A stretch of 64,000 nucleotides of DNA from Aedes albopictus (lineage: Eukaryota > Arthropoda > Insecta > Diptera > Culicidae), in the NCBI RefSeq assembly GCF_035046485.1, contig NC_085136.1:220724853-220788852 (forward strand). The letters are read 5' to 3'. The notes beneath the pieces were generated by a model that had not been told where the DNA came from, did not search any database, and worked only from the letters and a program-made list of their open reading frames with translations. The translations under genes and the position numbers were made by a program. Positions 11,164-21,735 of the stretch are shown here, in pieces. The first letter of the stretch is position 1, and every line of letters begins with the position of its first letter.

Positions 11164-11679
11164 GTAAGAGTTTAATTATTATGGTAAACATATGCTTAAG
11201 CAATATATCATTCCATCAAATTATCATACATGTTTATGTTTCCTACAGTTTTGGGCCCACAAGATTTTAAATATTTTGCGAAGATCGTAAAGTTTTATAT
11301 CATCGATTTGCAAACTTATGTTGTCTTCTAAACAACTCAGAATGACACAAGAGGATTTGCAATCTTTTAATATCACTAAAAATAATAACTAACAATGAAA
11401 ACAAAACTGCAATATAAAAATGCTGCAGTATTCAGTATTAGGTATATAAGTAATGAGCTAACGGAAGCTTAATTTCACATGTTAAAACAGGACTCATGGT
11501 TCTAGATTAACTATAAAAAACACGAAGAGAAGATTGTAAAACAAGAAATGTTAGCCTTATCCGCAAACTCGATTCTTTTAGGCCCTACACTGTACATAAT
11601 ATAATGTCAAACTAAATAGTTGATACGCATTTATTTGATGATTATGTGTTTACCGAATAATGCTCATTTCTTTTTATAG
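11164..11679 (+). other. Intron of the Mutator-like transposase gene
   Basis: It begins GTAAGA after ...YCK and ends TTTTTATAG at 11679. It is A/T-rich with no ORF. An intron in a MULE gene is compatible with eukaryotic autonomous copies. Confidence 0.55.
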
Positions 11680-11971
11680 CTTATGTCTGCTACAGAAATA
11701 AAACTACAGAATTCTGTGTCAGTTGCGGAAATTGAACAATATGCTGAAGGGCGGATACTAACAGAAGATATGGCAGATATTGTGAGAAGCAGAGCGTCAT
11801 CGTCGGTTAAGAAAAAGTTCAACAAGTTATTATCACGATCTCGATACTCGTCCGTGATAAACACATCCGGGTGTCTAAGTGGTGTTGCCGAGGACAGCTT
11901 GAATCAACAAATCGTTAAGAATCGTGTGTACATAGACAAATGTCAACCGTACATCTGCTCTGTCCCGCCAG
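11680..11971 (+). pseudogene. Mutator-like transposase, putative exon 2
   Basis: The frame from 11683 reads SATEIKLQNSVSVAEIEQY, then ILTEDMADIVRSRASSSVKK and LNQQIVKNRVYIDKCQPYIC, ending at a possible GTATTT donor near 11972. Composition is that of coding DNA, and it follows a good acceptor. Related insect MULE genes carry a YqaJ-type nuclease domain further downstream (family knowledge), which I do not see here, so the 3' end of the gene is missing or displaced. Confidence 0.5.
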
Positions 11972-12034
11972 GTATTTTTCTTGAAAAGATTTTTTTTTTC
12001 ATTATAAGAAACGGGTTTTTCTAAATCTAATAAC

Positions 12035-12344
12035 TAATTCGATTTGAAAATGTTTGTTTGTTGATTTTGGAAATAATATTGCATCGTGTTAAACATGATT
12101 ACACACTAAGATTCAGATGTTGCAGCTCAGTAATGTTTTCACTGATTTCAGTATTTTTCCATCTTTTTACTGAGTTTTCAACAGCAGATTTATCTCGGTA
12201 CACTCGGTAATCGTATTTACCGTTCACCAGTAACGATTTTTACCGTGCATCAGTAACTTTTGACAGTTTATTAGCTGAGCTCGGTAACTCATTTACAGAA
12301 TATCCGCAAAATAAACAACCGAGCGTACCGAGTTAAATCTGCAC
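12035..12344. other. Possible MITE with repeated cggtaa/cagtaac motifs
   Basis: Between 'acacactaagattcagatgt' and 'accgagttaaatctgcactc' the motifs TCGGTAA, CAGTAAC and TTTACCG recur in both orientations. It abuts the truncated end of the LINE at 12345. The ends are not defined. A similar 'acacactaag...' start occurs at 54880. Confidence 0.35.
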
Positions 12345-13055
12345 TCGCAAAAGCAGCCCTCGCCTTCTTGATCCGTGCACCTATGTCGATCTTGGTGCCG
12401 CCATCGTCGCCATTTGGCTACCAAGATATTGGAAAGGTTCAACATTCTCCACTGATTGCCCAACTACCGTAAAGCTAAAAAGGGTTGACCGTGTTTACAT
12501 CCAACGATTTGGTCTTGTTGACGTTGATTTTTTTATCTGTATTTACGAGATTATTAGTCCTTCCTAGTTCCATCTCGGGACCCACGCTGTACTTCCCCTT
12601 CCGAAGCAAGAACTCACATTTTAATTGTGAGTTTGTCGGGAGTGGGATTCGATCCCAGGTCCTCGGCGTGATAGTCACGTGTTTTAACCATCACACCAGG
12701 TCCGCTCCACGACGTTGATGTTAAGATCTGCCGCTGAGCAGCGATTGGCAAGATCATCGACATTGCTCTGCATATCAGAGCGCCGTTGAGCTAGGAGAGC
12801 AACGTCATCAGCCAGTTCAAAGTGATTTAGGTGCTCCATGGTAATGGGCTGCAACAGCAATCCACGATTTGGTTCACGGTCAACCGCACCTACCAGGATC
12901 TCGTCGATTACGACGCGGAACAGTAGCGGTGATAGTATACATCCTTGCCTCAGTCCAGCAACGACACGGATGGGATTGGACAAAACACCTTTGTGCAGTA
13001 CTCTGCACGAAAATGGCTTGTACTGTGCTTCAATGAGGCCGATGATTTTCTCAGG
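12345..13055 (-). pseudogene. LINE reverse transcriptase, distal part (minus strand)
   Basis: Reading down from 13055: SNPIRVVAGLRQGCILSPLL, the RT block 'RQGCxLSPLLF'. Then HFELADDVALLAQRR with the LADD catalytic motif, and AADLNINV. A SINE (12529-12710) splits the protein there. It resumes as INVNKTKSLDVNTVNPF and, after a frameshift and stops, GGTKIDIGARIKKARA, the C-terminal motif of this clade. The upstream part of the same protein is at 14522-14760. The clade is CR1/RTE-like; I cannot fix it further by eye. Stops and two insertions make it dead. Confidence 0.85.
12529..12710 (-). mobile_element. Feilai-like tRNA-derived SINE
   Basis: On the minus strand it starts 'gagcggacctggtgtgatgg', an A-box, followed by 'gggatcgaatcccactccc', a B-box. 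It ends in a short A-rich tail (12529-12536 as T on the plus strand). A 9-bp duplication GACGTTGAT flanks it (12520-12528, 12711-12719). The head matches the Aedes SINE family Feilai as I know it. It is inserted inside the minus-strand LINE, so it is younger than that element. Confidence 0.85.
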
Positions 13056-13067
13056 AAGACCCCTGCG

Positions 13068-14509
13068 ACTGAGTCCAGTTAAAGGCTTAAATACTTTGTG
13101 TTATAGTTTTGCTGTTCTTAATTCATGTTTGCGGTGGATGCGTGGGTTGATGGAATTATTGTGCGTTTAGCACTAAATTGATTTCCGAAAAAACTTCATT
13201 GACTTCCGCTGCCTTTCCTATGCGTTAAACATTACGTCGGAAGTAGTGCGCTGTATAGAAAACCAGATTTACTGTACAGCGCACTACTTCCGACGTTACG
13301 TTTAATGCATAGGAAAGGCAGCGGAAGTCAATGAAGTTTTTTCGGAAATCAATTTAGTGCTAAACGCACAATATTAACAGCAGTTCGGGGGAGCTCCTTT
13401 GGATCATAGTGCGTTCTAAAGTGGCTTATTATCTTTCTTTTTTTGTATAGTGCTTTGCATGCAGACGGTATGGACTTGCCCTGACTTGCCCATCGACGAA
13501 CGGCATTCACCCGACCCGGGGGCTCCGACACCGGAGCGGGACCGTTTTCAATCCGATTTTTCCAATGCTGAATGGAGGCGGTTCCGATCTGGTGTCGGAA
13601 CTCTCGGATAGGGTTGGTACTGTTCGTCAATGGATGGGTCCATCGTGTGAAACTGTGTGAAGAGAAACCAGCAGGTTTCGGATCAAATGTGTGCCGTACC
13701 ATCCCGAGTGTAATCTTTGTCAACCAATGCTCAAATATCTGGCTTGACTCGACCAATTCTTCATTAGTGTCAAACAGATACTTTGTTTTTAGTCATTCCT
13801 TGTCAAATATTTGACCACGTGCATTGAAAGATGGAGCACGTGGTTCCGCGGATGCTTCGATTTATGAGTGTAACCGTCAACGAGGATACATTTCAAACAT
13901 AAATTTCGATCTGGTTGTTTCCAGAGAGAAAAATTGTTATTCTTAGCAGGATCGATATTTGATATAATTTGCTCTATTTTTGCGTTCTGTTTTATGGTTT
14001 ACTACTTATAAACGTTTTATTTCAGGAGGATTCAGGTAAATCTACCATTTCCTATAAGAAAATTCAGGTAAATCTATAATTTTCCTTTTCTATTTCAGAT
14101 TTGAAATCGAACACCCAACACGGATCAAATTGGGAAAAGAACTAGGCATCAACCAAAAATAGTTTGTGAACCTGAACGTAGACCAAACGATTCCTTTGAA
14201 CTTTACCCTTCCACTAACACACAAATTCCCGTGACGCTTAGGCCTGAAAGAATGTAGAGGTCTCTATATTCTTTCATAGGTGTCCAACTAATCTTCCTTG
14301 CCCTTCCCTCAGCTGTCGCAAGGACGTGGCCTGGACAGTACTTGACCGTTGGAGGATTGCGTCAATCTTGTCTAAGAGTCAGAGATTAGTCCCAAATCTT
14401 TGTTCTTTGGTAACGGACAGGAAGGATGCAACCCTCATAACAACGATCCAGGGCTGTACCACCTACGAATTTGTGCGACTTGCTTTATGCTAATGCTAAT
14501 GCTAATGCT
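13068..14509 (+). mobile_element. 5'-truncated LINE insertion with GCTAAT-repeat tail
   Basis: A 12-bp duplication AAGACCCCTGCG brackets the segment (13056-13067 and about 14510-14521). The right side ends in a short tandem 'gctaatgctaatgctaatgc', a tail type used by some I/R1/Loa-like LINEs. A duplication of this length and a 3' simple repeat point to target-primed reverse transcription. A MITE (13159-13371) sits inside. The interior (13400-14450) has no reverse transcriptase signature; it is probably 3' UTR. The 135-codon minus-strand frame at 13756-13349 is unrecognised. Confidence 0.75.
13159..13371. mobile_element. Near-perfect hairpin MITE (213 bp)
   Basis: The ~98-bp arms are almost exact reverse complements around a ~16-bp loop near 13255-13270. 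The ends are TTGTGCGTTTAGCAC / GTGCTAAACGCACAA, with TA on each side (13157-13158, 13372-13373). Confidence 0.9.
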
Positions 14510-14521
14510 AAGACCCCTGCG

Positions 14522-14760
14522 CCTGAGGGCTTTCCACATGTTTCTGTGATTTAGACGGCCGAGAGCTTTTTCGTAATCAATGAACACCAGGTAGAGAGAC
14601 TCTTGGAATTCATTGATTTACTCCAGATAGATACGGAGCGTGACAATATCGTCCACACAGGATCGCCTGGCATTATTTTGTACAACACGTTGACAAAATC
14701 TCGCTTTTTGCACTCAGTATTAGCGTGGTGATGACGGTAATGGCCAACCACGCGAGTTAC
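14522..14760 (-). pseudogene. LINE reverse transcriptase, proximal part (minus strand)
   Basis: The minus-strand frame reads DIVTLRIYLEQ, then LYLVFIDYEKALGRLNHRNMW, the RT block with 'FIDYEKAF'. It continues into RRRG at the target duplication of the 13068-14509 LINE. It joins logically to 13055 (GLPEKIIGLI), so both pieces are one element. Confidence 0.75.
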
Positions 14761-17700
14761 GGAAGGTTAATAACGTAATTTATGATATGGAGTACTTTAT
14801 AAAAACACGTTTTTAATAGAATAATCTGCAAACGTTACGAAAATAGACAAAAGCTGTCAATACACAAACAATAATATCTGAATTTGAAGTCCTTCAATTT
14901 TTCTACCGATGAATCAAAATATATAACGTCACATTCGATTGATAAATTTTACGTTACAAAAATCTTCTACACTTAATTTACCGCAGCTCTGCAGTTGTAA
15001 ACATTCATCCTTTGAAGCAATTCCTTACCTTTTTGGATTCCTTTGATGCTCCCTTTTATATTTATCAACTTACCGAAATACCTTTCCAGTAAATTAGAGA
15101 TTGCCAAGCATTGCACTCCCTTATCTGCCTCACTCCGGCGGCCATTTCACGAAAGGTACCTACCTTTTGGAATGCAACTTTTCGCTGAGAGCCAAGCACT
15201 GAAAACTTCACCACCTCTACCCTAAGGGACTTTCTTCCAATTCTACGCCGTAGCATACACAGCAAACTTCTGTTAGTTTTCAACATTCCTCGGTATCATT
15301 TTCCGACCGCTTTATTTCATCTCTCTCTACACGCTTCCGCTTGATCATTTTCTGGTTTCCAGGCGCACAAAAGATTCATTTTTTCCTAAGTTCATATATG
15401 GTTCACCCTATATATGCGTTATATGCATCTAGCTTGTGTGTTTCACCTCGTTGACTGGCTGACTGACTGACTGACTAACTGGAGTGTATGCAGTCAAACG
15501 ACCTTTTCCGCAACAAAATATAACATTCATAGTTAGGGGCGGCGTGGAGCGAGCTACCGAGCTACTGTTTTCTGGTTACTTTTTCTTCGCTTTTGAAAGG
15601 ATATTTCTCGCACACATACATAGCCGTTCGTTTCTTTCCCGTCCCGTCCCAGTGATGCAACTGATTTTCGTAGGGTGACGGTACCAGTTAATGTCATAGT
15701 TGTTCGTTGAGCTTTGACTGTTCAACGGCAATATTGAAAGAAGCTCACGTTAATACCAATCTCTAAATGTATAAAAGAAAGATTGAAAAAAAAAAAACTC
15801 AATTGGCAACATTTTTATTTATCATCCAATTTCTTGTTCTAGCAGAATTCCTTAGAGGGCATGAACCGGAATTGGCAGACAATTTTCTGCAAAACAGTTT
15901 AATAAAATACATACCGATGTACAGAACCAAATTTGGCATCACTTCAAAGATCTGAAGACACTGATCGTAAAAAATGTCGTACAGGATATCGAGTTCTTTC
16001 TTCAGAAAGATATATGAAGATTTTTTTTTGATTTTTGATATTTTGTTCTTTTGACTTTTTGTATTTCGAACTTATGTTTTTTTTAACTATTCATCCTCAA
16101 AATTTTATTTATTTCTATATATTGCTTTTCTGTATTCATCTTGCAAATAAAAGGTTGTTGCAATTTGATAAATTTATTTAGACAATACATAAGCAATAAA
16201 ACCATAGAGATTTTTCAAGTTATTCCCACGGAAAAGTTTGGGTTAGAAATCAGTCGAATAGACTAGAAATGTAAACTTTTCTAGAACATAACAGGTATCC
16301 CTACCCTAGTTGCATCTAACTGGTTCTCTCAATGTCTTTGCTGCTACATCGAGCGACTGGTATGTTGTGTTTGAAACCCTCCAGCTCGGGGACTCTCGCT
16401 CACGCGTCCGTATGTTTTGTATGGTTGTTTCTCCGTGTCTTTTTTTTTTGTTAATTTCGTTTTGATACAACTTTTTGATATATATTTTATTTTTACTCTG
16501 TTGGTTTGAAAACTTAAACCCAGGGATGAAAGGATTTCGTTTGCTTCCCTATATGAATTCACTTCTTTTTTTTTTTTTTGCGTTTGTTTATATATCTGAA
16601 ACACACTTTTCAAGTTTGGTTTGGAGTTTGTTCGGTTCGTGTCTTTCTCCACGTGGGGAATGACCTGCGAGACATTTTCTCCTACCTAGACTAATTTGGT
16701 TATTGTTTCCTGTGTCGGTAACTTTTTATGGGACCGTGTCATTCCCGGGATTGCACCCGCCAGCCAGCTACGCAGAGTTTCAGTTCAAGACGACGGGAGA
16801 TGTTAGTTATAAAACGGTTGACTTCCTATGGTTAGAGTTTGTATATGTGTTTCTCGTTTCTCGTTATTGTTCATTGCTAAGACATTTCTTCACGTGAATT
16901 TGCTAGATAAAATAGATAACGCTTTCAAAAGTTTGTGAGTTCGAAAAAAATGTAATTTTGCTGATGCGCGCCATTTTCCTTTAAACGATTGCACAACGGA
17001 ACAAACTTCATTTTGCAATAAATACTCGTTCAAAGTGTGACGATTTGTGTGTGTTTGTATTTCTACATGTATTTGTGTACGTTTGTTCGTGTTTGTTGAT
17101 GATGAGCTTCGTTTTTTTTTGCAATGCTTTTAGAGTACAAATGTTTTCTATTATTTGTAAACTGATATGTATTAGTGTTTCGTGTACGTGTTTGTATCGT
17201 CATTCGTTCAATTTTCCATTGGACTACTAAAATTGTCGTCTTTTGCGATTTAACACTAACAAAAACTTATAATAACCATTCCAGTGGCCCGGAACAAAAA
17301 TCGAAGCCAATTTGGGGGTATGGATAAACTCCTCACCTAAAACCTTGTAGCAACATGATCTTCTGATAATATATTCCTAATTGTGTTTTATAGTCACCTC
17401 TAGCAGGGAATGGGAATCGATATTTACAATGAGATTATTGCTAACATATGCACACATCAGCTCACCATCCATCACGCACTAACAAATTCCATTCAACAGG
17501 TTAATATCTATGTTCATTATTTGTATTTCAGTTTCCCCATAATTTTCTTATATTCATACCTATCGAGCACTATTTTTTTAGTTATGTCCTAGTTTATTTT
17601 TCTCACCACCCTCAATTAGTATAGTTTATGTACATACAAACTAGTTTCTGCCTTTTCTTTCAGTTTTATTAAATTTACATATTTTTACTACTATTTAAAC

Positions 17701-18020
17701 ACATTTTTTGTTTTCAGGAAGACATATTTTTACGATTGTGATCTTATCATAGCTGTTGCTTGTTGTTTTACTGGTCACATACCATATTTAATTCATCGAT
17801 AGCTGATACATGCACGCACGCCCACACGCACTCAAGTCCCTAGCACACAAGGTTGTTCCTTCCTGCAAATAGTCGTGATTCAATAGGCAGTCTGAGTTGA
17901 TTGTTAATTCATCCAAAGATATTTCACCGATTGATTTAGGGGACAAATACTCAAGTATGCTACAGCCTCCCTTATCGTTGCACCGGGAGCTCACCACATC
18001 AGCCGAAATCGCAAATCAGT
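14761..18020. other. 3.2-kb stretch without recognisable gene or repeat family
   Basis: A/T-rich, with few repeats compared with the rest. Short ORFs (60-102 codons) show no motifs or splice logic. There is an (ACTG)n run at 15458-15476 and several T tracts (16021, 16441, 16566). It could be old unique intergenic DNA or an untranslated region; I cannot tell. Confidence 0.4.
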
Positions 18021-18029
18021 CATGTTCTG

Positions 18030-18845
18030 ATTGACGGACGGCACTTCTCTAACATTATCGACGTCGTGGCGTTAACATCGACTCCGACCACTATGTGGTG
18101 ATCGCCAAATTGCGCACAAAACTATCCATCATAAACAATGTACGGTACCGGCGATCGCCACGGTACTACCTAGAGCGACTAAATAAACCGGATGTCGTCT
18201 CAGCATACGCGCAGAATCACGACGCCATCAACGACGCAGCCGAGAACACTATCGGGTACGAGGATAAGATTCAACGAAACGATTGGTTCTACGAGGAGTG
18301 CAGAGCAGTTTTGAAGAAGAACGCAGTGCGGGCGGTAATGCTGCAGCAAGGTACCCGACAGAACGTGGAACGTTACATACAGAAGCGGAAACAGCAGACC
18401 CGCCTTTTTCGGGAGAAAAAGAGTCGCATGGAAGAAGCAGAGTGCGATGAAATGGATTTGCTGTACCGTTCCCAAGAAACATGGAAGTTCTTCCAGAAGC
18501 TCTACGCATCCCGCAACGGCTTCGTGCCGCGAGCAGAAATATGCAGAGATAAGGTCGGAGGCCTCTTGACGAACGGACGTGAGCTGTTTGAAAGGTGGAA
18601 GCAACACTTCGATAAGCACCTGAATGGTGTGGAGATTGAACCAACTCCCACGCTGAGGGAAGTTAAGGATGCCATTCATCAGCTCAAAACCAACAAAACA
18701 GCTTCCAAGGATGGAATCGCAGCTGAACTCATCTAGATGGGCCCAGACAAGTTGGCCACCTGGACCTGGGAAACCGAGTAGCTACCGGAAGAGTGGAAGG
18801 AAGGGGTAACCTGTCCCACTCACAAGAAAGGCGGAGCCTCTCAGG
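18030..18845 (+). pseudogene. LINE ORF2 fragment, endonuclease-RT junction
   Basis: After 'nidsdHYVVIAKLRTKLS', the SDHxxV end of an AP-endonuclease, an open frame (18095-18736) runs through VRYRRSPRYYLERLN, NDWFYEECRAVLKKNAVRA and EAECDEMDLLYRSQETWKFF. It then reaches EVKDAIHQLKTNKTASKDGI and AAELI, the start of the RT domain 'LKNNKAxGxDGIPAEL'. A stop at 18734 is followed in frame by MGPDKLATW and EEWKEGVTCPTHKKGG. The clade is the same CR1/RTE-like group as the minus-strand LINE at 12.3-14.8 kb. Truncated on both sides. Confidence 0.85.
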
Positions 18846-19930
18846 TGCGTTACATGGGGTTTAATGGAGATGTTAGAGGCATTTCTGGAAGATTCAGCGC
18901 ATATTCGGCTAGATTTATAGGCGTTACGTAAGCGTTATGGAGGAGTTTTCGTAGATTTAGGAGCCTCTTAGGTGCGTTACATGAGGTACGAGGGGGTTTC
19001 AGGGGGATTCTAGAGGAATTTCCGGAAGTTTCAATGCATTTTTAAAATTTGAAATTTCGAAATTCAGAGAATTTTGAAATTTCGGAATTCAGAAGCGTTA
19101 CAAAGGAGTTTTCGGGGGGTTCGGGCCGTCTCAGGTGTGTTACCTGCTATCCGAGGGCATTTCAGGGGGATCTTGGAGGCATTTCGGGAAGTTACATAGG
19201 ACTATTAGAGACCCCATCACATATCTTTTGGAACGCCCCTGAAATACTCTTTGATTTAAAGGTGTTCTTGAAAGCCCCTGATAAGACTTGGACCGCCCCT
19301 GAAACCTCCATAATTCCATTGCAGCGTGCTGGAAACCACCATAACCAATTTGAAATGCTTCTGAAACCCTTTTGGATGTCTTTAATAGGGCCCATAAGCC
19401 CCCTGAATGCTGTCAAGCGCCACTATAACTTCTAGGAGCGTCTTTAAAACGTGTGAAATAGCTGCAGTGTCCCAAACGAAAGTTGGAAGGAACTCCTGGA
19501 AGAATCCCAGAAAAAATTCCTGGAGGAAACTCAGAAAGAACTCCTACAGGAATCCCAGAAGGAACTCTTGGAGAAATCCCAGAAAAAACTCATGGAGGAA
19601 TCCTGCAGGAAACTCCTGAAGGAAGCCCAAAAGGATCTCCTGGAGGAATTCCAGAAAAAAACTCCTGGATGAATCCTGGAAAGAACTCCTGGAGGAGTCT
19701 CGGAAGGAACTCTTGGATAAATCTCAGAAGAATCTTTTGGAGGAATTTTTAGAAGTAACTCCTGGAGAAACCCTCGAATGAACTCCTGGAAGAATCCGCG
19801 AAGGAACTCCTGTAGGAATCCCAGAAAAAAGTCCTGGAGGAATCTCAGATAGAACTCCTAGGAATGTCTCAGAGTGATCACCGGGAAAAACCTGAGACTG
19901 AATTCCAGGAGAAATACCAGAATGCGAATT
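18846..19930 (+). repeat. Minisatellite block (ggaactcctgga type)
   Basis: 18846-19200 has repeats of 'tcaggtgcgttacatgaggt' and 'ggcatttctggaag'. 19480-19910 is a ~24-bp minisatellite of GGAACTCCTGGAGGAATCCCAG variants, about 18 copies. The same GGAATTCC-rich family occurs at 41.95-42.8 kb and 46.9-49.4 kb. The ORFs across it (GNSWRNPRKNSW... type) are repeat artefacts. Confidence 0.85.
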
Positions 19931-20450
19931 TGCGCGGTTGTATTTTTCAAACAGAGCAAATAAAAATAAAAACAAGCAAGCAGTTATTTATACAAGAGCT
20001 TTCCGTTCTCATTGTGTGCTGAAAACGACAAATCGGAACGACACAACGGCAACGGCAGTTTTAGTACACTCCTTTCTTGCCCTTTTTTCCATTCACATTG
20101 TGTTTGGCCCTCAAAACCTTGATACTGACCCAACTTCGACACCGACATGAGAGCGGAAGAACGAACCATATAACAAATAACGCAAGCCTTAACCCCTGCA
20201 ATACCCATGTTGGACCCGATTCAGGACATCGATCATACACTACGCCAAATGATCCCAAGCGATGTTTCGGTTCACATCGATAAGCCTCTAGCGGCAGTGT
20301 GCAACTCCAGTTCCCCGGATAGTATCACTAAACATTTGTTCATTAAAACCCAGTCGAATTCCTCAAGCGCTCTCTACAGGTTAGGTCCATACATCGGTGA
20401 CGTGAATCCTCGCAATTCTACCTTAACTAGCGGACGTACACGACGTCCCC
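19931..20450. other. No gene seen
   Basis: Mixed sequence with overlapping short frames on both strands and no recognisable motif. Confidence 0.4.
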
Positions 20451-20454
20451 CCTC

Positions 20455-20722
20455 TTCTTCTTCTTCTTCTTCTTCTTCTTTGTGGCTCTACGTCCCCACT
20501 GGGACTTGGCCTACCTCGCTTCAACTTAGTGTTCTTTGAGCACTTCCACAGTTATTAATTGAAGGGCTATCTTTGCCTGCCATTGCATGAATTTGTATAT
20601 TGTGAGGCAAGTACTATGCCCAGGGAATCGAGAAAATTTTCTCGACAGGAACGGGAATCGAACCCGCCGTTTCCGGATTGGCGATCCATAACCTTAACAA
20701 CTAGGCTAACCCAACGTCTCCC
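20455..20722 (-). mobile_element. tRNA-derived SINE with (AAG)n tail
   Basis: On the minus strand: 'gttgggttagcctagttgtt' with a TAGCCTAGTTG A-box, then 'cgggttcgaatcccgttcc', a clear B-box. The body follows, with a 3' tail of about eight AAG units (20457-20481 as CTT). It differs from Feilai in head and tail. The flank 'gtccccc / gtctccc' may be a target duplication, but I cannot set it exactly. Confidence 0.8.
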
Positions 20723-20929
20723 CTCTCGTCGCGTAATAACCTTCATCCTCTTGAACCCGGGAGTGGATGTCCGGGGGAAAGAAATGGCGCCAGTCACGAG
20801 CGTCTTATATTTCTTGCATCCTTCTGGAATCCAGTCGAGTCGGCCGACGGAAACTCAAAATAAACCACCGCTATCAACACCAGTGTGACTAAATCCATGA
20901 ACTCTGTGTCATCCTCCGCTAACCTTTGC

Positions 20930-21735
20930 ATAAAAACATAAAAACGGTTTTTCTGGATATGGGTCATTCCATATGAAGTGACCGAGAAAATGTGAAAACT
21001 TGCAACCGACCATCACGGATTTGAACCAAATTTGGTTGAAACATTTGTTTAGATGGAAAAAGAAAAAATCCAAATTTTGGTGTCGATCGGATCACCCCTC
21101 GGCCCGTGGCAGCACCCCTCGTTTTGGCCAATATGAAAATAATCCTCTCTTTCTTTTATTTTTATCACAGAAACGATTGCACCTACACATTTTCAGCCTT
21201 CGGCTTTTTTAAAGGAAATCGTTCAGGGAATCTAGAAAAAATATTATTTTTTTGATACAGTGTTCCCAGATATCATATTTTTCAATTTTAAAACTAAAAA
21301 TCGATTTTTCTCAAAATACGTATATTTTGATTTTGAAAATTTTGATTCCATCGTGTTTATCAGACGTTTTTCGATCGAAAAAGCTTAACTCCCCAAGGTA
21401 ATTTGCGTCGTTCCTGAGATATAGCGTTTTTATGAAAAAATATTATTTTTTTTTTCATATAAAGTATCATATAAAATCCGGTGCAGTTTATAAATTTCGC
21501 ACAAAAAATATTGTCCGATGCCATATAAAGACGTTTTGTGTTGATTTGAACAATATCAAGTATAATCAGGATTAAAAAAATGTTACAGTGTTGCCAATTC
21601 ATCATGTTCAGTAAGTCTACTGAATGTAACAGTGTTGTTTTTGTCAACTAAGCTTCATAACAGTAAGGAAGCCCATAATATCCCAAAAATGTATAACAAC
21701 GCTTATTGTTCCTCTAACTGCTTTGGTAAAAACAG
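20930..21735. other. Non-coding, A/T-rich
   Basis: It starts with 'tgggtcattccatatgaagt', which looks like the edge of a dispersed repeat. No gene seen. Confidence 0.35.

Noticed and set aside
13349..13756. 135-codon minus-strand ORF
   Set aside because: No recognisable domain; its start lies in LINE 3' sequence and its end in a MITE arm.
18200..18679. Minus-strand ORFs of 159 and 131 codons
   Set aside because: Antisense to the LINE ORF2 frame at 18095-18736, which has the recognisable motifs.
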